A program made the translations under genes and the position numbers. This document shows positions 1-7,357 of a stretch of DNA of 35,288 bases, piece after piece (the stretch's first letter is position 1; each line of letters begins with the position of its first letter). A model generated the notes under the pieces. The model saw only the letters and a list, made by a program, of their open reading frames with translations, was not told the DNA's origin and ran no database searches. The stretch is from Betaproteobacteria bacterium (GTDB lineage: Bacteria > Pseudomonadota > Gammaproteobacteria > Burkholderiales > JACQAP01), in the NCBI GenBank assembly GCA_025351455.1, contig JANXVW010000193.1, forward strand, positions 1 through 35,288, given 5' to 3'.

Positions 1-422
1 CGCTCGATTCGCACAACAAATGGATCGGCGACATCGAGGAAACCCAGAATACCAAAATGAACTTCCCGATCCTCGCGGATGCCGACAAGAAAGTGTCGAA
101 CTTGTACGACATGATCCATCCGAACGCGAACGACACGCTGACCGTGCGCTCCGTGTTCATCATCGACCCGAACAAGAAAATCCGCACGACGTTCACGTAC
201 CCGGCGAGTACGGGGCGCAATTTCGACGAGATCCTGCGCGTAATCGATTCGCTGCAGCTGACCGACAAGTACAGCGTGGCCACGCCTGTGAACTGGAAGG
301 ATGGCGACGACGTGGTGATCGTGCCGTCGATCCAGGACCCGGAAGTGATCAGGCAGAAATTCCCCAAAGGCTACAAGGCAATCAAGCCTTACCTGCGCAT
401 TACGCCGCAACCGAATCGCTGA
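1..422 (+). CDS. 1-Cys peroxiredoxin (Prx6/AhpC-TSA type), 5'-truncated
   Basis: The reading frame is open from the window edge and ends at a TGA; only the C-terminal ~139 residues are present, so the peroxidatic Cys and true start lie outside the window. The track's ATG at 57 is internal: the frame reads through it with family-like sequence (LDSHNKWIGDIEETQ). The segment has the Prx6-type thioredoxin-fold end (FPILADADKKVSNLYDMIHP, then SVFIIDPNKKIRTTF) and the extra C-terminal dimerisation part of 1-Cys peroxiredoxins (TPVNWKDGDDVVIVPSI, ending KAIKPYLRITPQPNR). Members of the family reduce hydroperoxides in the cytosol. A Rho-independent terminator follows 24 bp after the stop, so this is the last gene of its transcript. 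Family assignment is confident; the electron donor cannot be told. Confidence 0.9.
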   Translation, partial: LDSHNKWIGDIEETQNTKMNFPILADADKKVSNLYDMIHPNANDTLTVRSVFIIDPNKKIRTTFTYPASTGRNFDEILRVIDSLQLTDKYSVATPVNWKDGDDVVIVPSIQDPEVIRQKFPKGYKAIKPYLRITPQPNR

Positions 423-445
423 ACGAGGAGTGCTTGACGGTACCA

Positions 446-474
446 GGGCCGGCCTCGACCGGCCCGTTTTTTTT
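446..474 (+). terminator. Rho-independent terminator of the peroxiredoxin gene
   Basis: A perfect 7-bp GC stem (GGGCCGG/CCGGCCC) with a 6-nt loop is followed by a run of eight T residues. It lies 24 bp after the peroxiredoxin stop on the same strand. Confidence 0.93.
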
Positions 475-950
475 ACAGGATTATGAAAATCACGAGGCAG
501 AGCAAACCGGTTTTTTGACCTGGCGCTTTCATGTTCTCCCCGTTCCGGCCATTGTGCTTCGATGCTGCGTTTTCAAAGTCCTGGCGCCGCAAATGCAAAG
601 CGGCGTACAAGTTACGCCGCTCCAATTCCGCTGATTCCCCGCATTCATCCCGGCGCGGCCCGGGTGCCCGTCCGAACCATCATGCGCCGGGATTTTGCCA
701 GATTTTTGAAGTGCTTAGTGTTTAGCTTTCAGTAGACAAGAAAAATTCCTCTCGTCCCGCGCGGGACAAGAAGTCAATGTTAGGAACTTAACCCGCCTCC
801 CGTCTCTTGATCGGCGAGGGTTGCCTTCTAAATCCTAACTGAACCGCACCTTCTCAGGTGCAGCCATTATGTATGTACTGCGAATCCCAAAGCTCGCGGC
901 TCAGTGCCTGGTATCCCTCGCGGATGCAGATTGCCCGCGAGCATATGGGA
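475..950. other. Gene-less stretch with a nested set of hairpins (possible structured RNA)
   Basis: No ORF here looks coding. The first ~250 bases are unremarkable. From about 750 on, stems are packed closely: GTCCC-gcgc-GGGAC (754-767); an outer stem GTTAGGA (779-785) with TCCTAAC (833-839) enclosing AACCC/GGGTT (790-794, 818-822) and GCC/GGC; GCACCT-tctc-AGGTGC (846-861); and TCCCA..GCTCGCGG (885-899) with CCGCGAGC..TGGGA (935-950), which ends 3 bp from the stop of the H1-like gene. None is followed by a T-run, so these are not ordinary terminators. On the minus strand the block would form the 3' region of the H1-like mRNA; a separate small RNA on either strand is equally possible. Confidence 0.4.
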
Positions 951-953
951 AGC

Positions 954-1337
954 TTAGTTAGGCCGGTTGCCGGCTACCGGAAACGGCCAAGCCGCCGGTG
1001 CGGAAACGGGCTTCGGTGCCGCAGGCGCTGCCGTAGCAGCCGCCTTGGCGGCAGGCTTCTTCTTCGAGGCCTTCTTCGCCTTCTTTTTCGCAGGCTTTTT
1101 CGCCGCCTTCTTCGCCTTCTTCTTGGCGGGCTTCTTCGCCTTTTTCTTCGCGGCCTTTTTCTTGGCCGGGCGCTTAGCAGCCTTTTTTGCGGGCTTCTTC
1201 GCAGCCTTTTTCGCGGTCTTCTTCGCCGGCTTCTTTGCTACCTTCTTCGCAGGCTTTTTCGCAGCCTTTTTAGCGGGCTTCTTCTTGGCTGCCATTTTCT
1301 TAGCGGGTTTCTTTGCTGCCTTTTTCTTTGCTGCCAT
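954..1337 (-). CDS. Histone H1-like Lys/Ala/Pro-rich nucleoid protein
   Basis: This 127-residue protein is almost wholly a degenerate repeat of AAKKPAKK and similar units from residue 2 to about 95, followed by a short Ala/Pro-rich tail (KKPAAKAAATAAPAAPKPV). It has no hydrophobic core or cysteines. Such sequences resemble the C-terminal tail of eukaryotic histone H1 and are known in bacteria as HctB/AlgP/H1-like proteins, which bind DNA non-specifically and compact it. The start is supported by AGGAGA 8 nt upstream of the ATG. The same DNA gives long Phe/Ala-rich or Arg/Leu-rich ORFs on the plus strand; these are shadows of the repetitive codons. Hairpin-rich non-coding DNA lies on both sides. 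Repeat number in such genes commonly varies between strains. Confidence 0.88.
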   Translation of the reverse strand: MAAKKKAAKKPAKKMAAKKKPAKKAAKKPAKKVAKKPAKKTAKKAAKKPAKKAAKRPAKKKAAKKKAKKPAKKKAKKAAKKPAKKKAKKASKKKPAAKAAATAAPAAPKPVSAPAAWPFPVAGNRPN

Positions 1338-1765
1338 TTCAGTTTCTCCTAATGAAAGTTAAACAACGGGCACTACCAGCACTTCAAAGAAGGATTCTTC
1401 TCCGTGCCTACCGCCAATGCCCGGTCGTGCGCCATGTGGGCCGCATTTCCGGGCGTCGGACAGTTCTGTTGGCTGCGCACCAGAGCCCTGGTGCGCGCCG
1501 CGATTCTTTGGGAAGCAATGCAGAAAGGCCGGGGACGACAAAACGCCATCGCCGGCCAGGGACCATAAACGAGAGGGAAAGGAAACCTTGGGCTTGGAGC
1601 TCACGGCTCCAAGCCTGGTGCCGCGACCTGAATCCGGTCGGCACACGTTTCGTGATGAAATAAATACCGCTTTGTCCGGTTTGCCCATTCAGCCTGTCAA
1701 GTGCGCCGCCCCTGATGAGGCCTTTGGCAGCGCGGGTTTCACAGAAATCATTACGGCCCTGAAGA
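1338..1765. other. Gene-less stretch between nrdB and the H1-like gene, with three strong hairpins
   Basis: No credible ORF is present. Three stems stand out: GCGCACCAG-agcc-CTGGTGCGC (1475-1496, perfect 9 bp); GGCTTGGAGC-tcacg-GCTCCAAGCC (1591-1615, perfect 10 bp); and GTGCCG(cg)ACC with GGTCGGCAC (1618-1645, one 2-nt bulge). On the minus strand the second hairpin is followed by a pyrimidine-rich run but not a clean T-tract. The block sits downstream of nrdB and upstream of the H1-like gene on the same strand, so it probably ends the nrd transcript and/or forms the leader of the H1-like mRNA. I could not pick a convincing -35/-10 pair for the H1-like gene. Confidence 0.45.
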
Positions 1766-1783
1766 TCAATCCCAATTCAGGGC
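1756..1783 (-). other. Stem-loop across the nrdB stop codon
   Basis: GCCCTGAA (1756-1763) and TTCAGGGC (1776-1783) form a perfect 8-bp inverted repeat with a 12-nt loop that contains the nrdB TGA. No T-run follows on the minus strand, so it looks like a 3'-end protecting or factor-dependent structure, not an intrinsic terminator. Confidence 0.45.
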
Positions 1784-2902
1784 TCCCCCCGTTTGATACT
1801 CAATCACGCGGGTCTCGAAAAAGTTTTTCTCTTTCTTCAGGTCGACCATTTCCGACATCCACGGGAACGGATTATTCGCTCCCGGATATAGCGGATCAAG
1901 TCCGATCTGCTGTGCGCGGCGATTGGCCACGAAGCGCAGGTATTCCTTGAACATCGGCGCGTTCAATCCAAGCACGCCACGCGGCATGGTGTCCTCGGCG
2001 TACCGGTATTCGAGTTCGACACCCTTCTGGATCAGGCCGCGGATTTCCTCGCGGAACTCCGAAGTCCACAGGTGCGGATTCTCCATCTTGATCTGGTTGA
2101 TCAGGTCGATCCCGAAATTGCAATGCATGGACTCGTCGCGCAGGATGTATTGATACTGTTCGGCGGCCCCCATCATTTTGTTCTGCCGGCCAAGCGCCAG
2201 GATCTGCGCAAAGCCGACATAAAAGAACAGCCCTTCCATGATGCAGGCGAACACGATCAGGCTTCTGAGCAGCTGCTGGTCGGTTTCCGGGGTGCCGGTC
2301 TTGAATTCCGGGTTAGTCAGGATCTCGATGAACGGGATCAGGAACTCGTCCTTCTCCCGGATACTGGAAACCTCGTGGTAGGCGTTGAAAATCTCGCCTT
2401 CATCCAGGCCCAGGCTTTCGACGATGTACTGGTAAGCGTGGGTATGGATTGCCTCCTCGAAGGCCTGGCGCAGCAGATACTGGCGGCATTCCGGGGCGGT
2501 GATATGCCGGTAAGTGCCGAGTACTATGTTGTTGGCGGCCAGGCTGTCGGCCGTCACGAAAAAACCGAGATTGCGCTTCACCACCAGGCGCTCGTCCTCG
2601 GTCAGACCATTCGGGTCCTTCCACGTGGCGATGTCCCGGCTCATGTTGATTTCCTGGGGCATCCAGTGATTGGCGCAGCCGGACAGATACTTTTCCCAGG
2701 CCCACTTGTATTTGAACGGCACCAGCTGATTGACGTCGGCCTTGCCGTTGATGATGCGCTTGTCCTCGACGCGCACGCGACGCGATACCACGTCGGCGGA
2801 CGTAGCGCTGCCGGCGGCAGGGATGCGCGCCGGCGGAACATTCACGACAGGCTGCAATGCAGCGCCGCCGATGCTCGGGATGTGATCTTCAAATTGCAAC
2901 AT
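1766..2902 (-). CDS. nrdB: Class Ia ribonucleoside-diphosphate reductase, beta subunit
   Basis: NrdB houses the di-iron/tyrosyl-radical cofactor that starts nucleotide reduction in NrdA. From the chosen start the protein has 378 residues, all one ferritin-like domain. Visible cofactor residues are Asp119 (FFVTADS), Glu150 and His153 (FEEAIHTH) and the radical Tyr157 seven residues after the Glu (E-x-x-H-x-x-x-Y). A second E-x-x-H pair lies in [11 protein letters not shown]. The ORF track begins 21 codons earlier ([10 protein letters not shown]), but ATG at 2902 ([13 protein letters not shown]) has AAAGGA about 8 nt upstream and matches the usual N-terminus, so I use it. It lies downstream of nrdA in the same orientation with a 348-bp gap, and should share the NrdR-controlled promoter. 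Confidence 0.97.
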   Translation of the reverse strand: MLQFEDHIPSIGGAALQPVVNVPPARIPAAGSATSADVVSRRVRVEDKRIINGKADVNQLVPFKYKWAWEKYLSGCANHWMPQEINMSRDIATWKDPNGLTEDERLVVKRNLGFFVTADSLAANNIVLGTYRHITAPECRQYLLRQAFEEAIHTHAYQYIVESLGLDEGEIFNAYHEVSSIREKDEFLIPFIEILTNPEFKTGTPETDQQLLRSLIVFACIMEGLFFYVGFAQILALGRQNKMMGAAEQYQYILRDESMHCNFGIDLINQIKMENPHLWTSEFREEIRGLIQKGVELEYRYAEDTMPRGVLGLNAPMFKEYLRFVANRRAQQIGLDPLYPGANNPFPWMSEMVDLKKEKNFFETRVIEYQTGGALNWD

Positions 2903-3250
2903 CGATGGTTCCTTTATAAATGTTATCGGTGGAATGTCAAATACTTCTTTGATATTCGGCCGCAATGCGACCCCTTTTTATCCCGAGGCCGCGATGAAAG
3001 ATGCATGGATCCGTTCATCGCATCAAAAAAGTCTCAACTCCTCCGCAACGACCACGCCACGACGGCGGGCCGTACGATTTCTTCACGCTTGCGGCGCAAC
3101 CAGAACGTCAGCCGTCGCCTTGCAGCTGCATTGACCTGGCGCGCCGCCCTCATTATTGGCAGGCCTCGCATTCGGGGTTGCGGATCCCGCCGCTCTTCAA
3201 GCTTAACTTGCCAAGGCAAGTCAGCGTCCGCCGTAACCAGGAGCGTGAAG
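2903..3250 (-). other. nrdA-nrdB intergenic region
   Basis: Unusually long for an nrdAB spacer. The nrdA-proximal third carries the small CEACQ-tailed ORF described separately (3153-3254). It also holds a short inverted repeat (CTTGCC-tt-GGCAAG, near 3207-3220) with no T-run. The nrdB-proximal part shows nothing but the nrdB ribosome binding site. Confidence 0.6.
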
Positions 3251-3254
3251 TCAT
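3153..3254 (-). CDS. Candidate 33-residue ORF repeating the NrdA redox tail (NPECEACQ)
   Basis: Below the ORF-track cutoff. Its ATG overlaps the nrdA stop as ATGA (3254-3251), in a frame different from nrdA, and it runs to TAA at 3155-3153. The predicted peptide starts MTSRSWLRRTL and ends GGIRNPECEACQ. NrdA itself ends IDNPECEACQ. The last eight residues are identical although five of the eight codons differ, all synonymously (for example CCG/CCC, GAG/GAA, TGT/TGC). That pattern is what selection on a translated peptide leaves and is hard to get by chance. In NrdA this C-terminal CxxC pair carries electrons from thioredoxin/glutaredoxin to the active site. Alternatives: a decayed duplication of the nrdA 3' end, or a fragment of a longer frameshifted ORF. 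An earlier in-frame ATG lies at 3260. Function is inference. Confidence 0.45.
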   Translation of the reverse strand: MTSRSWLRRTLTCLGKLSLKSGGIRNPECEACQ

Positions 3255-6121
3255 TGGCATGCTTCACACTCCGGGTTATCAATGGCGCAGAACTTGGCTT
3301 CCTCGTCTACCGCTTCCGCGGCGCCCATCCCGGCGACGCCGCCATCGGTCGGCACGGCGTTGAGCTGACCGCCGCGCACGGTCGACTTTTCGGTCGATGT
3401 GGCACCCAGCGTGCGCAGGTAATAGGTGGTCTTGAGGCCGCTCTTCCACGCCAGCTTGTAGATATCGTCCAGCTTTTTGCCGGATGCACCCGCCATATAT
3501 ATGTTCAGCGACTGGGCCTGGTCGATCCATTTCTGCCGCCGCGAGCCGGCCTCCACCACCCAGGTGGCGTCGACCTCAAAGGCGGTAGCGTAAAGGCTGC
3601 GGACTTCCTGCGGAATGCGGTCGATCTTGGCCAGGCTGCCGTCGAAATACTTGAGGTCGGCGATCATGACCTCGTCCCACATGTTGAGTTTCTTGAGGTC
3701 GCGGACCAGATACTCGTTGGTCACGGTGAATTCACCCGACAGGTTGGATTTCACATACAGGTTCTGGTAGGTCGGCTCGATCGAGGCCGAGACGCCGACA
3801 ATATTCGCGATGGTTGCGGTCGGGGCGATCGCCAGGCAATTGGAGTTGCGCATGCCGAACTGGCGGATGCGGGCACGCAAGGGCTCCCAGTTCAGGGCCG
3901 AAGAATCGTCGACTTCGACGTAGCCGCCGCGCTGTTCGATCAGAAGCTGGATCGAATCCTGCGGCAGGATGCCCTTGGACCACAGCGAGCCTTCATAAGT
4001 AGAGTAACGGCCCCGCTCTTCAGCCAACTCGGTGGAGGCCCAGTAGGCGTTATAAGCCACTGCTTCCATCGAACGGTCGGCGAATTCCATCGCCTCCCGG
4101 GACCCGTAGGCCACGCGCATTTCGTGCAGGCAATCCTGGAAGCCCATGATGCCCAGGCCGACCGGTCGATGCTTGAAATTGGCGTTGCGAGCCTTGTTGA
4201 CGGCGTAATAGTTGATGTCGATCACGTTGTCGAGCATGCGCATGGCGGTCGACACCGTGTTCTTCAGCTTTTCCTGGTCGAGCTTGCCATCCTTGATATG
4301 GGCAACCAGGTTTATCGAGCCCAGATTGCAGACCGCAATCTCGCTTTCCGAGGTATTGAGCGTGATCTCGGTGCAAAGGTTGGAGCTGTGAACCATGCCG
4401 ACATGCTGCTGCGGGCTGCGGATGTTGCAGGGGTCCTTGAAGGTGATCCAGGGATGCCCGGTCTCGAACAGCATCGTCAGCATCTTGCGCCAGATGGTCA
4501 GCGCCGCAACACGCTTGAACAGCTTCAGTTCGCCGGATTTCGTGCGGCGCTCGTATTCGACATAGGCTGCTTCGAACTCCTTGCCGACCTTGTCGTGCAG
4601 GTCCGGCGCATCGGCGGGCGAAAACAGCGTCCATTCCCCCGCTTCCATGACCCGCTTCATGAACAGGTCCGGAATCCAGTTGGCCGTGTTCATGTCATGC
4701 GTGCGGCGGCGATCGTCGCCGGTATTCTTGCGCAGTTCGAGGAATTCCTCGATGTCCAGGTGCCAGGTCTCCAGGTAGGAGCACACCGCGCCCTTGCGCT
4801 TTCCGCCCTGGTTCACCGCCACCGCGGTGTCGTTCACGACCTTGAGAAAGGGAACAACGCCCTGCGATTTGCCGTTAGTCCCCTTGATATGGGAGCCGAG
4901 CGCGCGCACCGGCGTCCAGTCGTTGCCGAGCCCGCCGGCGAACTTCGACAGCAGCGCGTTTTCCTTGATGGCGTCGTAGATGCCTTCCAGGTCGTCCGAC
5001 ACCGTGGTCAGGTAGCAGCTCGACAACTGCGAGCGCTGGGTGCCGGAATTGAACAAGGTAGGCGTCGAGGACATGAAATCGAAGCTCGACAGCACGTTGT
5101 AGAATTCGATGGCTCGGGCCTCGCGCTCGACTTCGTTGATCGCCAGCCCCATCGCCACGCGCATGAAAAAGGCCTGCGGCAGTTCGATGCGCCGGTCGCT
5201 CACATGCAGGAAGTACCGGTCATACAGGGTTTGCAGGCCAAGGTAGCCGAACTTGAAATCGCGATGCGCATCCAGCGCCGCACCGAGCGAGCGCAGGTCG
5301 AAGCGGCTCAGGCGCTCGTCGAGCAACCCGGCATCGATGCCGCGCTTGATGAAATGCGGGAAATAATCGGCATAACGGGTATGCATGCCGGCCTGGCTCA
5401 CTTCCTCGCCCACAACCTCGAAGCGCACACTATTAAGTAGCAGGCGAGCGGTCACGTAGCTGTACCCCGGATCCTTTTCGATCAGCGAACGGGCCGCCAG
5501 GATGGTGCACTTGCGCACTTCGTCCATGGGCACGCCGTCATATAAGTCCTTTAACGTCATCTGCAGGATCAGGCCCGAATCCACGGCACGGCCCAGGCCT
5601 TCGCAGGAATCCTTGATCAGCGCGGTCAGCCGCTCCATTTCCAGCGGGCGGGTCTGCCCGTTTTCGACGACGTTGATGCTCGGGATGGAGGTCGCCGCAG
5701 CATGCGCTTCGCGATTCCTGGCGCGCTCGCGCGCCCGCTCTTCGCGATACAGCACGTAGGCTCGTGCCACTTCGTGCTCGCCGGAGCGCATGAGCGAAAG
5801 CTCGACCTGGTCCTGGATGTCCTCGATGTGGAAGGTGCCGCCATTGGGCTGGCGGCGCATGAGCGCATTGATGACGGCCGCAGTCAGCTTTTCGACCATC
5901 TCGCGCACACGGGCGGATGCTGCACCCTGGCCGCCGTTGATGGCGAGGAACGCCTTGGTGACCGCGACGGCAATCTTGCCCGGCTCGAAGGAGACCACGG
6001 CGCCGTTGCGCCGGATGATCTTGTACTGCGCGTAGCGCTGTTTTTCCTGGTTGGCGGAACTGTCTTCCGTGGAGTAGCTGCCGGCCGGAACGGGCGTGCT
6101 GAGATTGCTGCCTAATTGCAT
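3251..6121 (-). CDS. nrdA: Class Ia ribonucleoside-diphosphate reductase, alpha subunit
   Basis: NrdA reduces ribonucleoside diphosphates to deoxynucleotides. The 956-residue protein has an ATP-cone at about residues 32-125 (KIIRRNGAVVSFEPGKI), a second helical, possibly degenerate cone-like segment (about 145-230), and the ten-stranded barrel. Key residues are visible: Cys369 (SQLSSCYLTT), the NLCTE motif at 581-585 with the thiyl-radical Cys583 and general-base Glu585, Cys598 (EIAVCNLGS), and the C-terminal redox pair in NPECEACQ. The length is greater than E. coli NrdA (about 760) but normal for the longer class Ia proteins with extended N-termini. The start is supported by GAGGGAG about 8 nt before the ATG. 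It is transcribed with nrdB from a promoter covered by two NrdR boxes. The 1122-residue plus-strand ORF over it is a shadow. Confidence 0.97.
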   Translation of the reverse strand: MQLGSNLSTPVPAGSYSTEDSSANQEKQRYAQYKIIRRNGAVVSFEPGKIAVAVTKAFLAINGGQGAASARVREMVEKLTAAVINALMRRQPNGGTFHIEDIQDQVELSLMRSGEHEVARAYVLYREERARERARNREAHAAATSIPSINVVENGQTRPLEMERLTALIKDSCEGLGRAVDSGLILQMTLKDLYDGVPMDEVRKCTILAARSLIEKDPGYSYVTARLLLNSVRFEVVGEEVSQAGMHTRYADYFPHFIKRGIDAGLLDERLSRFDLRSLGAALDAHRDFKFGYLGLQTLYDRYFLHVSDRRIELPQAFFMRVAMGLAINEVEREARAIEFYNVLSSFDFMSSTPTLFNSGTQRSQLSSCYLTTVSDDLEGIYDAIKENALLSKFAGGLGNDWTPVRALGSHIKGTNGKSQGVVPFLKVVNDTAVAVNQGGKRKGAVCSYLETWHLDIEEFLELRKNTGDDRRRTHDMNTANWIPDLFMKRVMEAGEWTLFSPADAPDLHDKVGKEFEAAYVEYERRTKSGELKLFKRVAALTIWRKMLTMLFETGHPWITFKDPCNIRSPQQHVGMVHSSNLCTEITLNTSESEIAVCNLGSINLVAHIKDGKLDQEKLKNTVSTAMRMLDNVIDINYYAVNKARNANFKHRPVGLGIMGFQDCLHEMRVAYGSREAMEFADRSMEAVAYNAYWASTELAEERGRYSTYEGSLWSKGILPQDSIQLLIEQRGGYVEVDDSSALNWEPLRARIRQFGMRNSNCLAIAPTATIANIVGVSASIEPTYQNLYVKSNLSGEFTVTNEYLVRDLKKLNMWDEVMIADLKYFDGSLAKIDRIPQEVRSLYATAFEVDATWVVEAGSRRQKWIDQAQSLNIYMAGASGKKLDDIYKLAWKSGLKTTYYLRTLGATSTEKSTVRGGQLNAVPTDGGVAGMGAAEAVDEEAKFCAIDNPECEACQ

Positions 6122-6191
6122 TTTTTCTCCCTCGAATGTTCTTGTCGCGCTTTAGCAACCGCCGGCGCCGGGATTAGGGATTTACGCGAAA

Positions 6192-6207
6192 CCACTATAT
6201 GTTGTGC
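6192..6207. promoter_or_regulatory. NrdR box, promoter-distal copy
   Basis: CCACTATATGTTGTGC matches the NrdR consensus ACACTATATATAGTGT at most positions. It lies downstream of the predicted start of nrdA transcription. Its centre is 32 bp from the second box, about three helical turns, which is the usual geometry of paired NrdR sites. Confidence 0.8.
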
Positions 6208-6223
6208 CCAAGCCGAACCATAA

Positions 6224-6239
6224 GGACTAATTCTAGTAC
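6224..6239. promoter_or_regulatory. NrdR box overlapping the nrdA -10
   Basis: GGACTAATTCTAGTAC holds the consensus core ACTA-N4-TAGT as a perfect dyad. It covers the predicted -10 element of nrdA, so binding of the ATP/dATP-sensing repressor NrdR would block RNA polymerase. Confidence 0.75.
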
Positions 6240-6257
6240 CCCCACTCACCCTGTCAA
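6230..6257 (-). promoter_or_regulatory. Predicted sigma-70 promoter of nrdAB
   Basis: Read on the minus strand: TTGACA (6257-6252, perfect -35), a 16-bp spacer and TAGAAT (6235-6230, one mismatch to TATAAT). Transcription would start near 6223, about 100 nt before the nrdA ATG. The -10 lies inside the second NrdR box. Confidence 0.75.
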
Positions 6258-6636
6258 GAAATTTTTATATTTGGAAATCAGAATGCTCGGCTGCGCTTTT
6301 ACTGTGCAGCGCGATGTGGCTAGAACGCGCCGGTGGCGCCCACGGATCGCGGCACGCGCAGCAAATCAGCGCACCACTGCCGGCAAATGGGCGGCGGAGG
6401 GTTGCGCAGCGCGCCGAAGGTGCGCGGCATCTACGACGATGCGGAAGTGAATGTTGCGCGCCGGCCGCGTATGTCGAATGGCGGCGGGCAGAGGGATTGC
6501 GAGTCAGGTTTGCAGCGCAGCGCGCGCCGTCACGAATAGGCGGGCATAGCCCGCATGAGATGGAATGGTAGTTCCGGTATGACATTGGCTACGCAAATGT
6601 TAGCCGGCACTGCAATGTGCCAGGTGCCGCGCATCT
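6258..6636. other. Gene-less stretch between the nrdA promoter and ampD
   Basis: The ORFs here (about 70-106 codons on both strands) are Arg/Ala/Pro-rich, mutually overlapping and unlike any family I know. The only structure I see is a perfect hairpin GCGGGC-ata-GCCCGC at 6540-6554, with no T-run. I see no RNA gene. Confidence 0.5.
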
Positions 6637-7206
6637 TCACCGCTTCCTAAGCATTGCCCGAAAGCGGACCCAGTCGAAATGCGGTCCGGGATCAGACTTG
6701 CGACCTGGCGGCACGGCGATGTCGGAATGGCCGACGCAATCCCGGATCGGATAGGTAGCGAGCAGCACGGACGCCAGCGCCGTCAGGGTTGCGTACTGGG
6801 AATCGGCGAAAGTCTGATCGTCGGTGCCCTCGAGTTCGACGCCGACGGAGAAATCATTGCAGCGGCTGCGGCCCTGCCATTCCGACCAGCCGGCGTGCCA
6901 TGCGCGCCGGCTGCAAGGCACGAACTGGATCAACTCGCCATCCCGGCGGATGAGGAAATGGCTGGACACCTTTGCGTCCGCGATCTGACGGTAGTACGGA
7001 TGGGCGTTCGGATCGAGACGGTTGGTAAACAGCTCGATGATGCCGGGACCGCCAAATTCTCCGGGGGGCAGGCTGATGTTGTGCACGACCAGCAGGTCGA
7101 TGGACGCACCATCGGGCCTGTCGTCGAAATTCGGGGAGGGGATATAGCTTGCCGCGCCGAGCACCCCGGCAGCGTCCAGGCGCCACATCGCCGCAAACTT
7201 TGTCAT
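6637..7206 (-). CDS. ampD: 1,6-anhydro-N-acetylmuramyl-L-alanine amidase AmpD
   Basis: AmpD cleaves the stem peptide from anhydro-muropeptides in the cytosol during cell-wall recycling and so controls AmpR-type signals. The 189-residue protein is one zinc-amidase (Amidase_2) domain. Zinc ligands fit His42 (LLVVHNISLPPGEFGG), His160 and Asp172 (GHSDIAVPPGRKSDPGP); Glu126 (VGVELEGTDD) and Lys170 match the catalytic residues. The loop between His160 and Asp172 is two residues longer than in the enterobacterial enzyme. The track's longer start runs through the upstream GGGACGA repeat (MLPIPRPSSLAPRPCR) and is not credible, so I use ATG 7206. No clear Shine-Dalgarno exists because the repeat array abuts the gene. 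Confidence 0.93.
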   Translation of the reverse strand: MTKFAAMWRLDAAGVLGAASYIPSPNFDDRPDGASIDLLVVHNISLPPGEFGGPGIIELFTNRLDPNAHPYYRQIADAKVSSHFLIRRDGELIQFVPCSRRAWHAGWSEWQGRSRCNDFSVGVELEGTDDQTFADSQYATLTALASVLLATYPIRDCVGHSDIAVPPGRKSDPGPHFDWVRFRAMLRKR

Positions 7207-7212
7207 GCGGCA

Positions 7213-7353
7213 GGGACGAGGGGCGAGGGACGAGGGACGAGGGATGGGAAGCAAGGCTCAAGAACGGCGCTTACTCGTTCCTCTCCCCTTATGGGCGAAG
7301 CCCGATATCCAGCGAAGTCGGGCGTCCCTCGTCCCTCGTTCGTCCCTCGTCCC
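7213..7353. repeat. Heptad-repeat inverted element between pilR and ampD
   Basis: The left arm (7213-7250) is about five imperfect tandem copies of GGGACGA/GGGGCGA. The right arm (7324-7353) is the reverse complement, TCGTCCC repeated four times. The ~70-bp centre contains a further inverted repeat around GGGCgaaGCCC. The two arms could fold into one long hairpin. The element lies just after the pilR stop and touches the ampD start. Confidence 0.8.
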
Positions 7354-7357
7354 GGTT

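Noticed and set aside
2913-2940. TTGACA-N16-TATAAA promoter directly before nrdB
   Set aside because: The -10 would end only about 10 bp before the ATG, so the transcript would lack the visible Shine-Dalgarno site. I treat it as a chance match.
2072-5440. 1122-residue plus-strand ORF opposite nrdA/nrdB
   Set aside because: It is exactly antisense to two well-supported genes in high-GC DNA and shows no family features; a shadow ORF.
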